From contig NZ_JAASQJ010000003.1 of NCBI RefSeq assembly GCF_011762185.1, positions 372,001 to 436,000 of the forward strand: a DNA stretch of 64,000 nt, given 5' to 3'. A model generated the notes under the pieces. That model made no database searches and was not told the origin of the DNA. It was given only the letters and a program-made list of their open reading frames with translations. How positions within the stretch are numbered: position 1 is the first letter of the stretch; every line of letters starts with the position of its first letter. Positions 34,564 to 45,812 of this stretch are shown one piece after another. Made by a program: the position numbers and the translations under genes. The DNA is from Dyadobacter arcticus (lineage in GTDB: Bacteria; Bacteroidota; Bacteroidia; Cytophagales; Spirosomataceae).

Positions 34564-37500
34564 TTTTTTACTTTTGCTTAGCATGCTGGCAGGGTTAAGT
34601 CCCGGTTGGGCGCAGCGCTTGCGGCGTAGCGATGTCATCGCCGCTGAACCAGAAGTGGGGCGGCCTATGGCGAGCATGTTCCAATCATCGGAATATCATG
34701 CGCATGACCAGAATTTTGCGATTACGCAGGACAAATCTGGTGTAATGTATTTTGCCAATTTTGCAGGGGTACTTGAATATGATGGTGTTTCCTGGAATAC
34801 CATTCAAACCGAGAATGTCACGCGTGTTTCGGCTTTGGTGACGGATTCAAAGAATAGGGTGCTGGTGGGAGCCAATGGTGAATTTGGCTACCTCAAATAC
34901 GATTCACTTGGCGTACACAGGTTTGTTAGCCTTTCGTCGGGGCTGAAAGAAAAACCTACCCAGGTAATTCGGATTGTTCCGGTTGCGGGAGGTGCCTGGT
35001 TTGTTACCGATCGGACTAATTTCTTCTGGAATGGTAGGAGTGTTAAAATCAGCCGTCACGATCTTCGGATCCAATCAGCCTTTCCATATAAAAACCGCAT
35101 CATTGTTTACGCGAGAAACAAAGGCATGCTCGCAATGGACAACGGCCAGGTGTCGAAAATTGAACAAAATGCGGATGTACCAGTCCTGCTCGACCTGGCA
35201 GCTGTGGTCCCGCTCAACGGTAACTCAGCATTGCTGCTGACGACCAGTCAAGGCGCTTTTCGTTTACGCAACAATCGTATTGAGGCGGTTTCCGGCAATG
35301 CCAATCCGACACTGATCCGCGATAAGGTTACTGCTGCTGTCCGGATGGAGGACGGGCGTGTGGCAATAAGTACGGCATTCGGTGGGATACTGATTATGAC
35401 CGATTCAGGTGATATTTATTATCCAGTTGATCCCGATAGCAGCATTGGTGACAGTCAGGTTAGCGCAATGTTCAATGACCGCGACCATAATCTATGGCTT
35501 GCATTGAACGACGGTATCGCCAGGTTCGATCTATCGTCGCCGATCTCCGTTTTCGATGCAGCTGGCGGCCTGAAAGGGGCTGTAACTTCCATCATGCGTT
35601 TTCAGGGCAGGCTCATGGTCGGGACACTGTATGGCTTATATTACATTGAAAACAACCGGGTGATTCGGGTCCGAAACTTTCCCGGCAGTTGTCTTGGCTT
35701 TGATGAGGCGGGCGGCAGGCTCTATATATCTTCCAATAAGGGTTTGTTTGAGTGGACGAATAACGGTGCATTGACAAATGTTACTAATGATTTTTCTCTG
35801 AGCGTTACAGCTTCGCAATCTGGGACGGAATTGTATGTTGGCCTCGAGGACGGACTGGCAGTGTTTAGAAAAAGTGGAAACAGCTGGATTCCCGGCAGGT
35901 TTAAAAATGTCAATGAACAAATTGTAGGTGCTACCGAATTTCCTGCCGGGACATTATGGCTGGAAACACTATCCGATGGAATCCTGAAACTAGATCCGTC
36001 GACCGGAGCTGTTAAGCGATTTTCGGAGGCTCAGGGAATACTTAGCCCGCTATATAATAAGCTGGCATTTTATGATAAAAAGCTGATCGCTTCCAATAAG
36101 GATGGCCTTTTTGAATACCAACCACAGACAGACAGATTTTTAAGGGCGGATTGGCTGCACGGCGAAAAAGCTTGGTTTGATAGGATAAGGGAAGATAATA
36201 AAGGAAATATATGGACGACGCGGGGAGATAAAAAATCAGCAACATTCTTCCGAAAAAGGGCCACAACCGGTTTTGATGTTATTGAAACGCCTTTGCTACC
36301 TATTGCCGAAATACCATTCGGAGTAATTTATCCGGACGAAAATGGGAGTACCTGGCTGGGTGGTGATCAGGGGCTTTACCGGCTTGATATGCAGATACCT
36401 CAGCAATATGTGTATAAATATCCGGTGCTCCTCCGAAGCATAGCGACGCAAAAAGGCATGATTCCATTTAATCCGGATAGTGTCATTACGGATGCGGTTA
36501 CGCTTCCTTACAAGCAAAACAATGTGATTTTTGAATTTGCATTGCCCAGTTTCCACAGCAATCAGGTGACCGAATACCAGTATCTGCTTGAAAATTACGA
36601 TAGCGGCTGGTCCGATTGGGGCCCATTGTCGAGGAAAGAATATAACGGGCTTCCATCGGGTAAATATGTTTTCAAAGTGCGGGCGCGCGATGTTTACAAA
36701 AATGTGTTACAGGAAGCCGTTTTCCCGCTTACGATCCTGACCCCCTGGTACAGGCACTGGTTCATGATCGCGCTGTATGTCCTGACTTTTGCCGTCATCA
36801 TTTACTTTTTGGTACGCTGGCGCCTGCGTAGGATCATTCGCGAAAAACGGCAGCTAGAAACTATGATCCTGGAACGTACCGAAGAGGTTGTCAACCAAAA
36901 AGAAGAGCTGGAACATCAGTCGGAAGAACTGTCGGCTACAAATGACCAGCTGGAAAGGATTGATGAGTTTGTAAAGGCTATCAATGGGGAAGTTAACACT
37001 CAAAAGTTGTTTCAGCTCGTTCTCGACCGCCTTTGTGAATTTCAGAACGTAGATGGTGCGTCTGCCCTTATATACAATAAATCGACTGATAATTACCAGT
37101 TTATCGCGTTAGCGGGTGCTGTTAAAAATGCAAATGTGGAGGATGTGAGGCTGACCGCAAAGCAGGCCCGGCAACGATATGCGGACAGGGGTGAGGAGGT
37201 TTATGAAGATATTTTCTTAAAAAATAATTTCCGTGCGCAAAATGTGAATGATTCGATTGATGAAGTATTTACGCCAAGATCGCTGATCACCATTCTGATC
37301 CGGGTGGAGGGAGACGTAAAAAGCTACATTACCCTGGAAAATATGGATAGGGAAAATGCTTTCAGGGACCGGGATTTCACGATGGTTAAAAATTTGAAAG
37401 AACATTTGATTGGAGCTTACATTAAAACCAACATTCTGGAAGATCTTGAAAACACACTTTCTAATCTAAAATCTACCCAGGAGGAACTCATCAGACAGGA

Positions 37501-38269
37501 GAGGCTAGCCTCGGTCGGCAGCCTTACCAAAGGAATTGTAGACCGGATCCTGAACCCATTGAACTACATTAACAATTTCTCCCAATCGTCCGGAAAGTTG
37601 TTGAAAGAGATAACTGAAGTGACGGACAAGCATCAGGATGGGCTTTCGGAGGATGAAAAGGACGATCTGGACAGTGGCTTTGATATGCTTCATAAGAATC
37701 TTGAAAAAATATATGAACATGGAAACAGCACGACGCGGATTGTCAAGGACATGCAAAAGCTGTTAAAGGGCAAATCAACGGAGTTTTTTGTAACTGATCT
37801 GAATCCATTCCTGGAATCCAAATCGAAGTCGGCAATCCAGGAAGTTCTGAATGAATACAAAGATGCAAAAGTGAAACTAAGCTTTGCATTGGATACGAAT
37901 CCTGTGAAAGTGAGTTTACTGCCGTATGAATTCACGCAGGTACTTACAAATGTAATCAGCAACGCATGTTACGCCTTGGCCGAGAAGGCAAAATTGGACA
38001 AAGCATTTGAACCTGAGGTCATTGTATCCACGAAACCGCTCGACGGAAACATTTGCATCCGTATAAAGGATAACGGAAAAGGCATTGCACTGAAAGAAAC
38101 AGAGCAGTTATTTAACCCATTTTTTACAACTAAACCCACCTCAAAGGGTACGGGGCTCGGGTTGTATATGAGCAAGGATATCATTGAATTTCATAAAGGA
38201 AGAATGTTGGTCAATTCCAAGGAAGGGGAATTTACCGAGGTTGATATTATACTTCCGGTCGTCAAATAG
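34535..38269 (+). CDS. Periplasmic-propeller sensor kinase with a missing phospho-histidine
   Basis: A 1244-residue protein. Signal sequence (1-26, LLLLSMLAGLSPGWAQ), then a large periplasmic beta-propeller sensor (40-640), a Y_Y_Y domain (about 650-735: YLLENYDSGWSDWGPLSRKEYNGLPSGKYVFKVRARD), a membrane segment at about 745-763, a coiled coil (770-820), a GAF-like domain (830-970), then dimerisation and ATPase domains. The H box reads SLTKGIVDRILNPLNYINNFS: the usual His-Glu is Asp-Arg (D1003, R1004), so it cannot autophosphorylate on His. The N box (NVISNACYALAE) and G boxes (DNGKGI, GTGLGLYMS) are intact. It overlaps the upstream gene by 29 bases. It may activate the next gene's kinase; that is inference. 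Confidence 0.88.
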   Translation: MGLKVRRFGSFLLLLSMLAGLSPGWAQRLRRSDVIAAEPEVGRPMASMFQSSEYHAHDQNFAITQDKSGVMYFANFAGVLEYDGVSWNTIQTENVTRVSALVTDSKNRVLVGANGEFGYLKYDSLGVHRFVSLSSGLKEKPTQVIRIVPVAGGAWFVTDRTNFFWNGRSVKISRHDLRIQSAFPYKNRIIVYARNKGMLAMDNGQVSKIEQNADVPVLLDLAAVVPLNGNSALLLTTSQGAFRLRNNRIEAVSGNANPTLIRDKVTAAVRMEDGRVAISTAFGGILIMTDSGDIYYPVDPDSSIGDSQVSAMFNDRDHNLWLALNDGIARFDLSSPISVFDAAGGLKGAVTSIMRFQGRLMVGTLYGLYYIENNRVIRVRNFPGSCLGFDEAGGRLYISSNKGLFEWTNNGALTNVTNDFSLSVTASQSGTELYVGLEDGLAVFRKSGNSWIPGRFKNVNEQIVGATEFPAGTLWLETLSDGILKLDPSTGAVKRFSEAQGILSPLYNKLAFYDKKLIASNKDGLFEYQPQTDRFLRADWLHGEKAWFDRIREDNKGNIWTTRGDKKSATFFRKRATTGFDVIETPLLPIAEIPFGVIYPDENGSTWLGGDQGLYRLDMQIPQQYVYKYPVLLRSIATQKGMIPFNPDSVITDAVTLPYKQNNVIFEFALPSFHSNQVTEYQYLLENYDSGWSDWGPLSRKEYNGLPSGKYVFKVRARDVYKNVLQEAVFPLTILTPWYRHWFMIALYVLTFAVIIYFLVRWRLRRIIREKRQLETMILERTEEVVNQKEELEHQSEELSATNDQLERIDEFVKAINGEVNTQKLFQLVLDRLCEFQNVDGASALIYNKSTDNYQFIALAGAVKNANVEDVRLTAKQARQRYADRGEEVYEDIFLKNNFRAQNVNDSIDEVFTPRSLITILIRVEGDVKSYITLENMDRENAFRDRDFTMVKNLKEHLIGAYIKTNILEDLENTLSNLKSTQEELIRQERLASVGSLTKGIVDRILNPLNYINNFSQSSGKLLKEITEVTDKHQDGLSEDEKDDLDSGFDMLHKNLEKIYEHGNSTTRIVKDMQKLLKGKSTEFFVTDLNPFLESKSKSAIQEVLNEYKDAKVKLSFALDTNPVKVSLLPYEFTQVLTNVISNACYALAEKAKLDKAFEPEVIVSTKPLDGNICIRIKDNGKGIALKETEQLFNPFFTTKPTSKGTGLGLYMSKDIIEFHKGRMLVNSKEGEFTEVDIILPVVK

Positions 38270-38291
38270 CCGCCAAACCTTTACCATTTAA

Positions 38292-39134
38292 ATGACCATG
38301 CACATGGGACCGGAAACAACCGACAAAGACATTGAAGTGTATCAGCAAAAAATCATTGAGCTGAACAAACTGGCCGAAATTGGTCAGTTGAGTGCTGGTA
38401 TCCTGCATGAAATTAAAAACCCCGTCAGTTTTGTGAACAATTTTTCAAGGCTTTCGCAGGGCCTCGTGGAAGAAATTAGGGAGATCGCCGGGAAGCAATT
38501 GGTTGATCTGAAGGAAGATGATCTGGCGGATGAAAAAGATCTGCTGAACACGCTATCTCAGAACTTACTGAAAATCAATGAAAATGGTAAGCGCATCGAA
38601 CGGATCATACAGGGCATGCTGGCGCAAACACGGTCGGACGGCGCAGTCATGGAACCTACCGATCTGAACCAGCTTCTGGAAGAATATAGCAAGCTGGCTT
38701 ATCAAAGTGTGAGGGGGGAAGACAAAGAGTTTAATGTTACGCTCCAGTATAACCTTGATCCAAATGTGGGCAAGGTACAAATCGCCCAGGGAGAATTTGG
38801 ACGGGTGATCGTGAACCTGGTCAACAACGCCTGCTATGCGGTGAATGAGAAGCGAAAGCAGGGTTTGGATAAATACGATCCCGTGATTGGCATTTCTACA
38901 AGCAGATTAAATGATGAAATTGACATCAGGGTCTGGGATAACGGCATCGGCATTCCTGAAGAAGTTGTTTCCAAACTTTTCCAGCCATTTTTTACCACTA
39001 AGCCGCAGGGTAAAGGCACTGGGTTGGGGTTATCACTTACCTATTCCAGCATTGTCGACACGCATAAAGGTAAAATCGGCGTAACGTCGGAGCTGGGTGT
39101 AAGAACTGAGTTTAGGATACAGATTCCTGCTTAG
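38292..39134 (+). CDS. Soluble histidine kinase
   Basis: A 280-residue cytoplasmic kinase with no sensor or membrane domain. The short N-terminal coiled coil leads into a complete H box, [26 protein letters not shown], with H39. The catalytic domain has the N box [18 protein letters not shown] and G boxes [34 protein letters not shown]. It lies 22 bases after the degenerate kinase and 42 before the response regulator-phosphatase. It is the likely phosphoryl donor for D58 of that regulator. It strongly resembles the C-terminal part of the preceding protein, suggesting duplication with division of labour. Confidence 0.93.
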   Translation: MTMHMGPETTDKDIEVYQQKIIELNKLAEIGQLSAGILHEIKNPVSFVNNFSRLSQGLVEEIREIAGKQLVDLKEDDLADEKDLLNTLSQNLLKINENGKRIERIIQGMLAQTRSDGAVMEPTDLNQLLEEYSKLAYQSVRGEDKEFNVTLQYNLDPNVGKVQIAQGEFGRVIVNLVNNACYAVNEKRKQGLDKYDPVIGISTSRLNDEIDIRVWDNGIGIPEEVVSKLFQPFFTTKPQGKGTGLGLSLTYSSIVDTHKGKIGVTSELGVRTEFRIQIPA

Positions 39135-39176
39135 GAAAAAAAAGAAATCATAAAATCAATCAAATTATTTGAGATA

Positions 39177-40358
39177 ATGGCTATCAGGATATTAAGTGTG
39201 GATGATGAACAGGATATGGAGATGCTGATTCTCCAATTGTTCAGAAAACAGATCAGGGATAAAAAGTACGAGTTTGTGTTTGCGAACAATGGGATAGAGG
39301 CGTTGCAAAAATTGGAGGAAACGGAAGATATTACTCTGATCCTTTCGGATATCAACATGCCCGGCATGGATGGGTTGACTTTTCTTTCCAAAATCAATGA
39401 AAAGCAAAATCCATTGCTGAAATCAATCATGGTATCGGCTTATGGGGATATGGACAACATTCGTACCGCCATGAACCGGGGTGCTTTTGACTTTATCACC
39501 AAGCCGGTAAATTTTGAAGATCTTGAGATTACCATATCGAAGACGGTAGATCACATCGAAATGTTGTCGAGCCTGGAAAGAGGCCGGGAGCAGCTGATTG
39601 CCATCCAGAATGATCTGAGTGTGGCGAAGGAAATCCAGAGTTCTATGCTGCCAAAAACAGTACCGGCGAATATTGGAAAAGCCGGGGTTGATCTCCATGC
39701 ATTCATTCATCCTGCGAAAGTGGTAGGTGGTGATTTGTATGATTATTTTATGATGGATTCCGAGCATTTGTTTTTCATGATCGGCGACGTCTCGGATAAG
39801 GGGATTCCAGCTGCGCTGTTCATGGCAATTGGTAAGGCGATCTTCAAAAGTCAATTTTCGAATCGAAATAGCGATAATATTTGCGAGAAAGTAAAAATTG
39901 TGAATCAATTCCTGAGTGAAGACAATTCATCATTTATGTTCATAACTGCCTTTGTATGCATTATGAATGTGAAGACGGGAGTCATTGAGTATGTAGACGC
40001 AGGTCACGAACCGCCTATTATTATCCGCGCCGACGGGCAGACTGAGCTGATAAAAAAGCAAGGCGGAATGGCACTTTGTTTCGATAGCGCCTTCGAATTC
40101 GAATCACATTCCGTTACGTTGAACCCAGGCGACAAATTTGTATTATATACAGATGGCGTGACTGATGCAAACAACCTGGCCGGTGCAAGATATGGCCTGC
40201 ATTACTTACAGGATTTCTTCACCACAGGCGACGGCTCAACCAAGGAAACCGCAAAGGAAATGAATGAAGCGACGCTGGCTAGCCTGATCGAATTCATCGG
40301 CGCCGCCAATCAGTTTGATGATATAACGATGCTGTCGCTGCGGTATTTGGGGAGTTAA
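39177..40358 (+). CDS. Response regulator with PP2C/SpoIIE phosphatase output (RsbU-like)
   Basis: A 393-residue protein. The receiver domain (1-125) has DDE at 9-11, phospho-acceptor D58 in LILSDINMPGMDG and K in FITKPVNF. A helical linker (DLSVAKEIQSSMLPKTVPA) leads to a SpoIIE/PP2C phosphatase (about 190-390) with metal-binding patterns VVGGDLYDYF, GDVSDKGIPAALFM, YTDGVTDANN and FDDITMLSL. Such proteins remove phosphate from STAS antagonists when the receiver is phosphorylated. That ties the two-component genes to the STAS/RsbW genes 14 kb upstream on the same strand. It is the last + strand gene, converging with glycogen synthase. Confidence 0.93.
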   Translation: MAIRILSVDDEQDMEMLILQLFRKQIRDKKYEFVFANNGIEALQKLEETEDITLILSDINMPGMDGLTFLSKINEKQNPLLKSIMVSAYGDMDNIRTAMNRGAFDFITKPVNFEDLEITISKTVDHIEMLSSLERGREQLIAIQNDLSVAKEIQSSMLPKTVPANIGKAGVDLHAFIHPAKVVGGDLYDYFMMDSEHLFFMIGDVSDKGIPAALFMAIGKAIFKSQFSNRNSDNICEKVKIVNQFLSEDNSSFMFITAFVCIMNVKTGVIEYVDAGHEPPIIIRADGQTELIKKQGGMALCFDSAFEFESHSVTLNPGDKFVLYTDGVTDANNLAGARYGLHYLQDFFTTGDGSTKETAKEMNEATLASLIEFIGAANQFDDITMLSLRYLGS

Positions 40359-40365
40359 AACCAGC

Positions 40366-42309
40366 CTAATACAAATCAGCCACAGGCTGATAACGAATCA
40401 TGGCGAGCCGGTAAATTTCTTTATAATACCGCTGCAGCTCGGTCCAGCAGAGCGAATCCATCAAATGTTTGGACAGGCTTGACCTGGGTATATATTGCTG
40501 ATTGTCAAACGCTTCTACGAAGCTGCGCAATATCTCAGTGAGCTGATGAATGGTTTCTTCATCGGACCGATAGCGACGATTCAGAACTTTGACTTCGTCG
40601 CTATCTTCCGGGTCCAAGGCACTTCTGATGTATTGGCCGAATCCGGATAAATCGCTTGTAATGACTGGTGTGCCATGCATTACGGTTTCCATAGGTGCGT
40701 ATCCCCAGGGTTCATATGAGGACGGAAAGACCCCAAGGTGGCAGCCTCTTACAAATTCCAGGTAGTCCATGGAAAATAATGATGTGGCGCGGTCGATGAA
40801 ATCGGGATGGTAAATGACTTTCACGCGGTCATTTTCATTGTTATTCAAACCAGCCTGCATTAAGAAATTGGTTATCTCATCCTCCTGACGCAGTTGATGC
40901 GTCGTCACCGGCGGAAGCCCTTCCCTTTTGAAAAGCGCGATTGCCTGACGCCAGGTAAGTTTCAGTTCGTCGTCGACCAACTCATTCAGATCAGGTAGGC
41001 GAAGGCTTTTTTCGCCGGTAACATTGGTGTATATACGCGGGCCCAGTTTGGCACTGATCCTTTTGCAAATTTTTTGAAGATCCTGGTATCGCTGTTTCGC
41101 TTCCAATACCTCTGGACGAATATGAGTGAACGGTTGTTTTGAAATAATAAAAAAAACAACGGTCACGTCTGATTTTACCCTCGTCAGCTCATAATTAAGC
41201 CTGGCAATTGCTTCAAGGGTAATATCAAAACCTTTGTTGCGATATTCATAACGCCCGGACGTGAAAAAGTAGAGCGTCTTATCTATTTTGACATGATAAC
41301 TCGGGGAGATCAGCGCCTTTACGAAGGCGTCAATTTTGGAACGCTTTTCCAGGTGTTTTTCAAAAACTTCGTGGCCAAAGCCCGGCTTTCTGCTAATTCC
41401 ACTACGAATAATGCTGTCAGGCGATCTGTCTAAAAACACTTCACATTCCCTCGCAATCAGCGAGCTGCTTGTTACAAATACATGTGCTGACTTTGCTGCA
41501 ATTCTCTCGATCATCACCTTTCCTTCAATACCATATTCCTTTGCCTTTTCAGCCCAGTTATAGGTCGGTAGGTTTAGATAAAACTGCCTTTCATTGGGAG
41601 CCAGATATCTTCCTAACATAGTACCGTGGGTGGTAAAGACCGTCGCAAGCCTAACCTTGTCAGCAACCAATTCAATCAGGCTTGTTGCGGACATCCATTC
41701 GTGGTAATGTGCCAGCACGTCCTGGTTAATGTCGATTCGACTTACCAGTTCGGTTAGAAAGATCCTTATTATTTCTCCAAATGCAATTACCTGATCAACC
41801 ATCGGGTCCGCATCAATGGAAGAGATTTGATGCCGGTTCCACAACCTGGTTTTCACTTCATCGCTTTGATGCTTATGTAAAGTCGGCTTGATCAGCAGCA
41901 CTTTGGGCCTTGCTTCTTCCAATAGCCAGTAGCCATAATGTACTTCATGGCCCAGGTTCCGGACATGTTGTATAGCATCGGCCAGCGGCGAATCCTCGGG
42001 ATCACGAATAGCCCTGAAATCAAGTTTTGCTTTTTCCGGAATATATGGTCCGATTAACATATAATCTTCACCATAATTATCCAGCATGGTTGGTATTCTC
42101 GACTTTACGTACGTGAATATCCCACCAATCTGGTTACAGACTTCCCAGGCAATCTCGAAAAGAAGCGTGTCCGGTCTCAACTGGCAAGAGGATAAATTAA
42201 ATAACGTTAAGCAGCATTTTTCAATTAAAAATAGGTTGGACTGAAAGTCAATAGGAGATATAGAATGCAAAACAGAAAAATTGGGATGTAAAACAGCCAA
42301 AGTTAGCAC
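40366..42309 (-). CDS. Glycogen synthase, eukaryote-like GT3 family
   Basis: A GT3-type glycogen (starch) synthase that transfers glucose from a nucleotide sugar to glycogen. Family features: LLFEIAWEVCNQIGGIFTYVKSR near the start, the HYHEW motif (AHYHEWMSATSLIELVAD), TTHGTMLGRYLAPNER, and the C-terminal SSYEPWGYAPMETVMHGTPVITSDLSGFG with the conserved acidic residue. The first ATG (42309) adds about 48 residues (MLTLAVLHPNFSVLHSISPI...) unlike the family N-terminus, and no ATG lies closer, so the true start may be a non-ATG codon near 42170. Most bacterial synthases are GT5 (GlgA). It converges with the phosphatase-regulator gene, 7 bases apart. Confidence 0.88.
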   Translation of the reverse strand: MLTLAVLHPNFSVLHSISPIDFQSNLFLIEKCCLTLFNLSSCQLRPDTLLFEIAWEVCNQIGGIFTYVKSRIPTMLDNYGEDYMLIGPYIPEKAKLDFRAIRDPEDSPLADAIQHVRNLGHEVHYGYWLLEEARPKVLLIKPTLHKHQSDEVKTRLWNRHQISSIDADPMVDQVIAFGEIIRIFLTELVSRIDINQDVLAHYHEWMSATSLIELVADKVRLATVFTTHGTMLGRYLAPNERQFYLNLPTYNWAEKAKEYGIEGKVMIERIAAKSAHVFVTSSSLIARECEVFLDRSPDSIIRSGISRKPGFGHEVFEKHLEKRSKIDAFVKALISPSYHVKIDKTLYFFTSGRYEYRNKGFDITLEAIARLNYELTRVKSDVTVVFFIISKQPFTHIRPEVLEAKQRYQDLQKICKRISAKLGPRIYTNVTGEKSLRLPDLNELVDDELKLTWRQAIALFKREGLPPVTTHQLRQEDEITNFLMQAGLNNNENDRVKVIYHPDFIDRATSLFSMDYLEFVRGCHLGVFPSSYEPWGYAPMETVMHGTPVITSDLSGFGQYIRSALDPEDSDEVKVLNRRYRSDEETIHQLTEILRSFVEAFDNQQYIPRSSLSKHLMDSLCWTELQRYYKEIYRLAMIRYQPVADLY

Positions 42310-42330
42310 TGAGGCGTTCTCTTGCCTGGA

Positions 42331-42362
42331 ATTGTAATGTTATGGACAATAGATTATATTCG
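42331..42362 (+). promoter_or_regulatory. Candidate Bacteroidota-type promoter of the DUF5009 gene
   Basis: ATTG (42331-42334), a 20-bp spacer, then TATATTCG (42355-42362), against the consensus TTTG-N19-21-TANNTTTG (one mismatch in each box). The predicted start of transcription would be about 18 bases before the ATG. Confidence 0.35.
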
Positions 42363-42386
42363 GATTTATAACCCTTTTCATAAAAA

Positions 42387-43583
42387 ATGGACAAAACATC
42401 TCCTTCACTTCGTCTGGACGCGATCGACATTTTCAGGGCGGTGACCATGTTCATGATGATTTTTGTAAATGATCTCTGGACGCTGGAAGGCGTTCCCTGG
42501 TGGCTGGAACACAGCAAAGGCAAGGACGATGCAATGGGTGTCTCGGACGTGGTTTTTCCTGGATTTCTATTTATTGTAGGTCTATCTATCCCATTTGCGA
42601 TTGCTCACCGGCAAACAAAAGGGGATGGGAATGGGATCATTCTCTTTCACATTGCGGAACGCACATTTGCGCTGCTGTTGATGGGTATCTTTTTGGTCAA
42701 TCTCGAAAGTGCGCTGAATCCCGGAATGGTTATCAGCAAACACGTCTGGTCACTTCTCATGGTTTTTGCCTTTTTTCTGATTTGGAATGTCTACCCCAAA
42801 AGCAGTGATTTGAAATACACCAGTCTGAAAATTGTGGGTTATATTATTCTGGCCGGGCTCGCTGTCATTTATAAAGGTGGAGATCCTGAAAACCCCTCCG
42901 GAATGGGGACGCACTGGTATGGTATCCTGGGGCTCATTGGCTGGTCGTATCTGATCTGTGCTATCATTTATCTTTTTGCCGGCGACAATCTTGTCGGAAT
43001 CATTGCGGGCTGGTTGTTCCTGATTTTATTTAACCTGGCAGATTTTGCGAACATGCTATCCTTTCTTGATCCCATCAGAAAATACGTCTGGATTGTTGGA
43101 AGCGGTTCTATGCCCGCGTTTACAATGGGCGGCGTCACCGCATCGGTTATCTACAGATTATATAGCAGGAAGAATGCTGTAGGCTATGGTTACCTCTTGA
43201 TTTTAGCTGTTTTGGGCCTTATCTGCTTTTTCTATGGTTTAGGGACACGTCCTTTTTGGGGTATTTCCAAAATCAGAGCTACGCCGGCCTGGGTTGGCAT
43301 TTGCAGTGGAATCAGCTTTTTTGCCTTTGCATTCCTCTTTTGGCTGGTCGATTTACAAAAAATCAAAAGCTGGGCGAATGTGTTAAAGCCTGCTGGAACT
43401 TCTACCCTTACCTGTTACCTTGTCCCATATGTGTGGTATGCGGTCATTACATTGCTGGGCATTAGCTTGCCAATGTATTTTCGGACTGGCGTAATAGGAT
43501 TAGTGAAGTCCATGTGTTTTTCATTTCTCGTAATCATTGTTACCGGTTTTATAAATAGGATCGGGATTAAACTGAAGATTTGA
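42387..43583 (+). CDS. DUF5009/HGSNAT-like membrane acyltransferase
   Basis: A 398-residue integral membrane protein with about 10-11 hydrophobic helices. The N-terminus SLRLDAIDIFRAVTMFMMIFVNDLWTLEGVPWWLEH, followed by GVSDVVFPGFLFIVGLSIPFA, is characteristic of the family related to heparan-alpha-glucosaminide N-acetyltransferase; the R-D-F-R-G/A-type start and the early Asp/Asn positions are shared. It would transfer acetyl groups across the inner membrane to a glycan amino sugar or similar acceptor. It is a lone gene between glycogen synthase (divergent) and pgi. Acceptor unknown. Confidence 0.82.
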   Translation: MDKTSPSLRLDAIDIFRAVTMFMMIFVNDLWTLEGVPWWLEHSKGKDDAMGVSDVVFPGFLFIVGLSIPFAIAHRQTKGDGNGIILFHIAERTFALLLMGIFLVNLESALNPGMVISKHVWSLLMVFAFFLIWNVYPKSSDLKYTSLKIVGYIILAGLAVIYKGGDPENPSGMGTHWYGILGLIGWSYLICAIIYLFAGDNLVGIIAGWLFLILFNLADFANMLSFLDPIRKYVWIVGSGSMPAFTMGGVTASVIYRLYSRKNAVGYGYLLILAVLGLICFFYGLGTRPFWGISKIRATPAWVGICSGISFFAFAFLFWLVDLQKIKSWANVLKPAGTSTLTCYLVPYVWYAVITLLGISLPMYFRTGVIGLVKSMCFSFLVIIVTGFINRIGIKLKI

Positions 43584-43603
43584 ATAGTTGGGTGGTAAAT
43601 TGG

Positions 43604-45728
<2,125 letters not shown>

Positions 45729-45812
45729 AGCTATTTTTTAATTTTTTACTAAGTTAAAGGCGTCCCAATGTTATTGAGGCGCCCTGCTTAATTGATAATG
45801 AAGTTTATTTCA

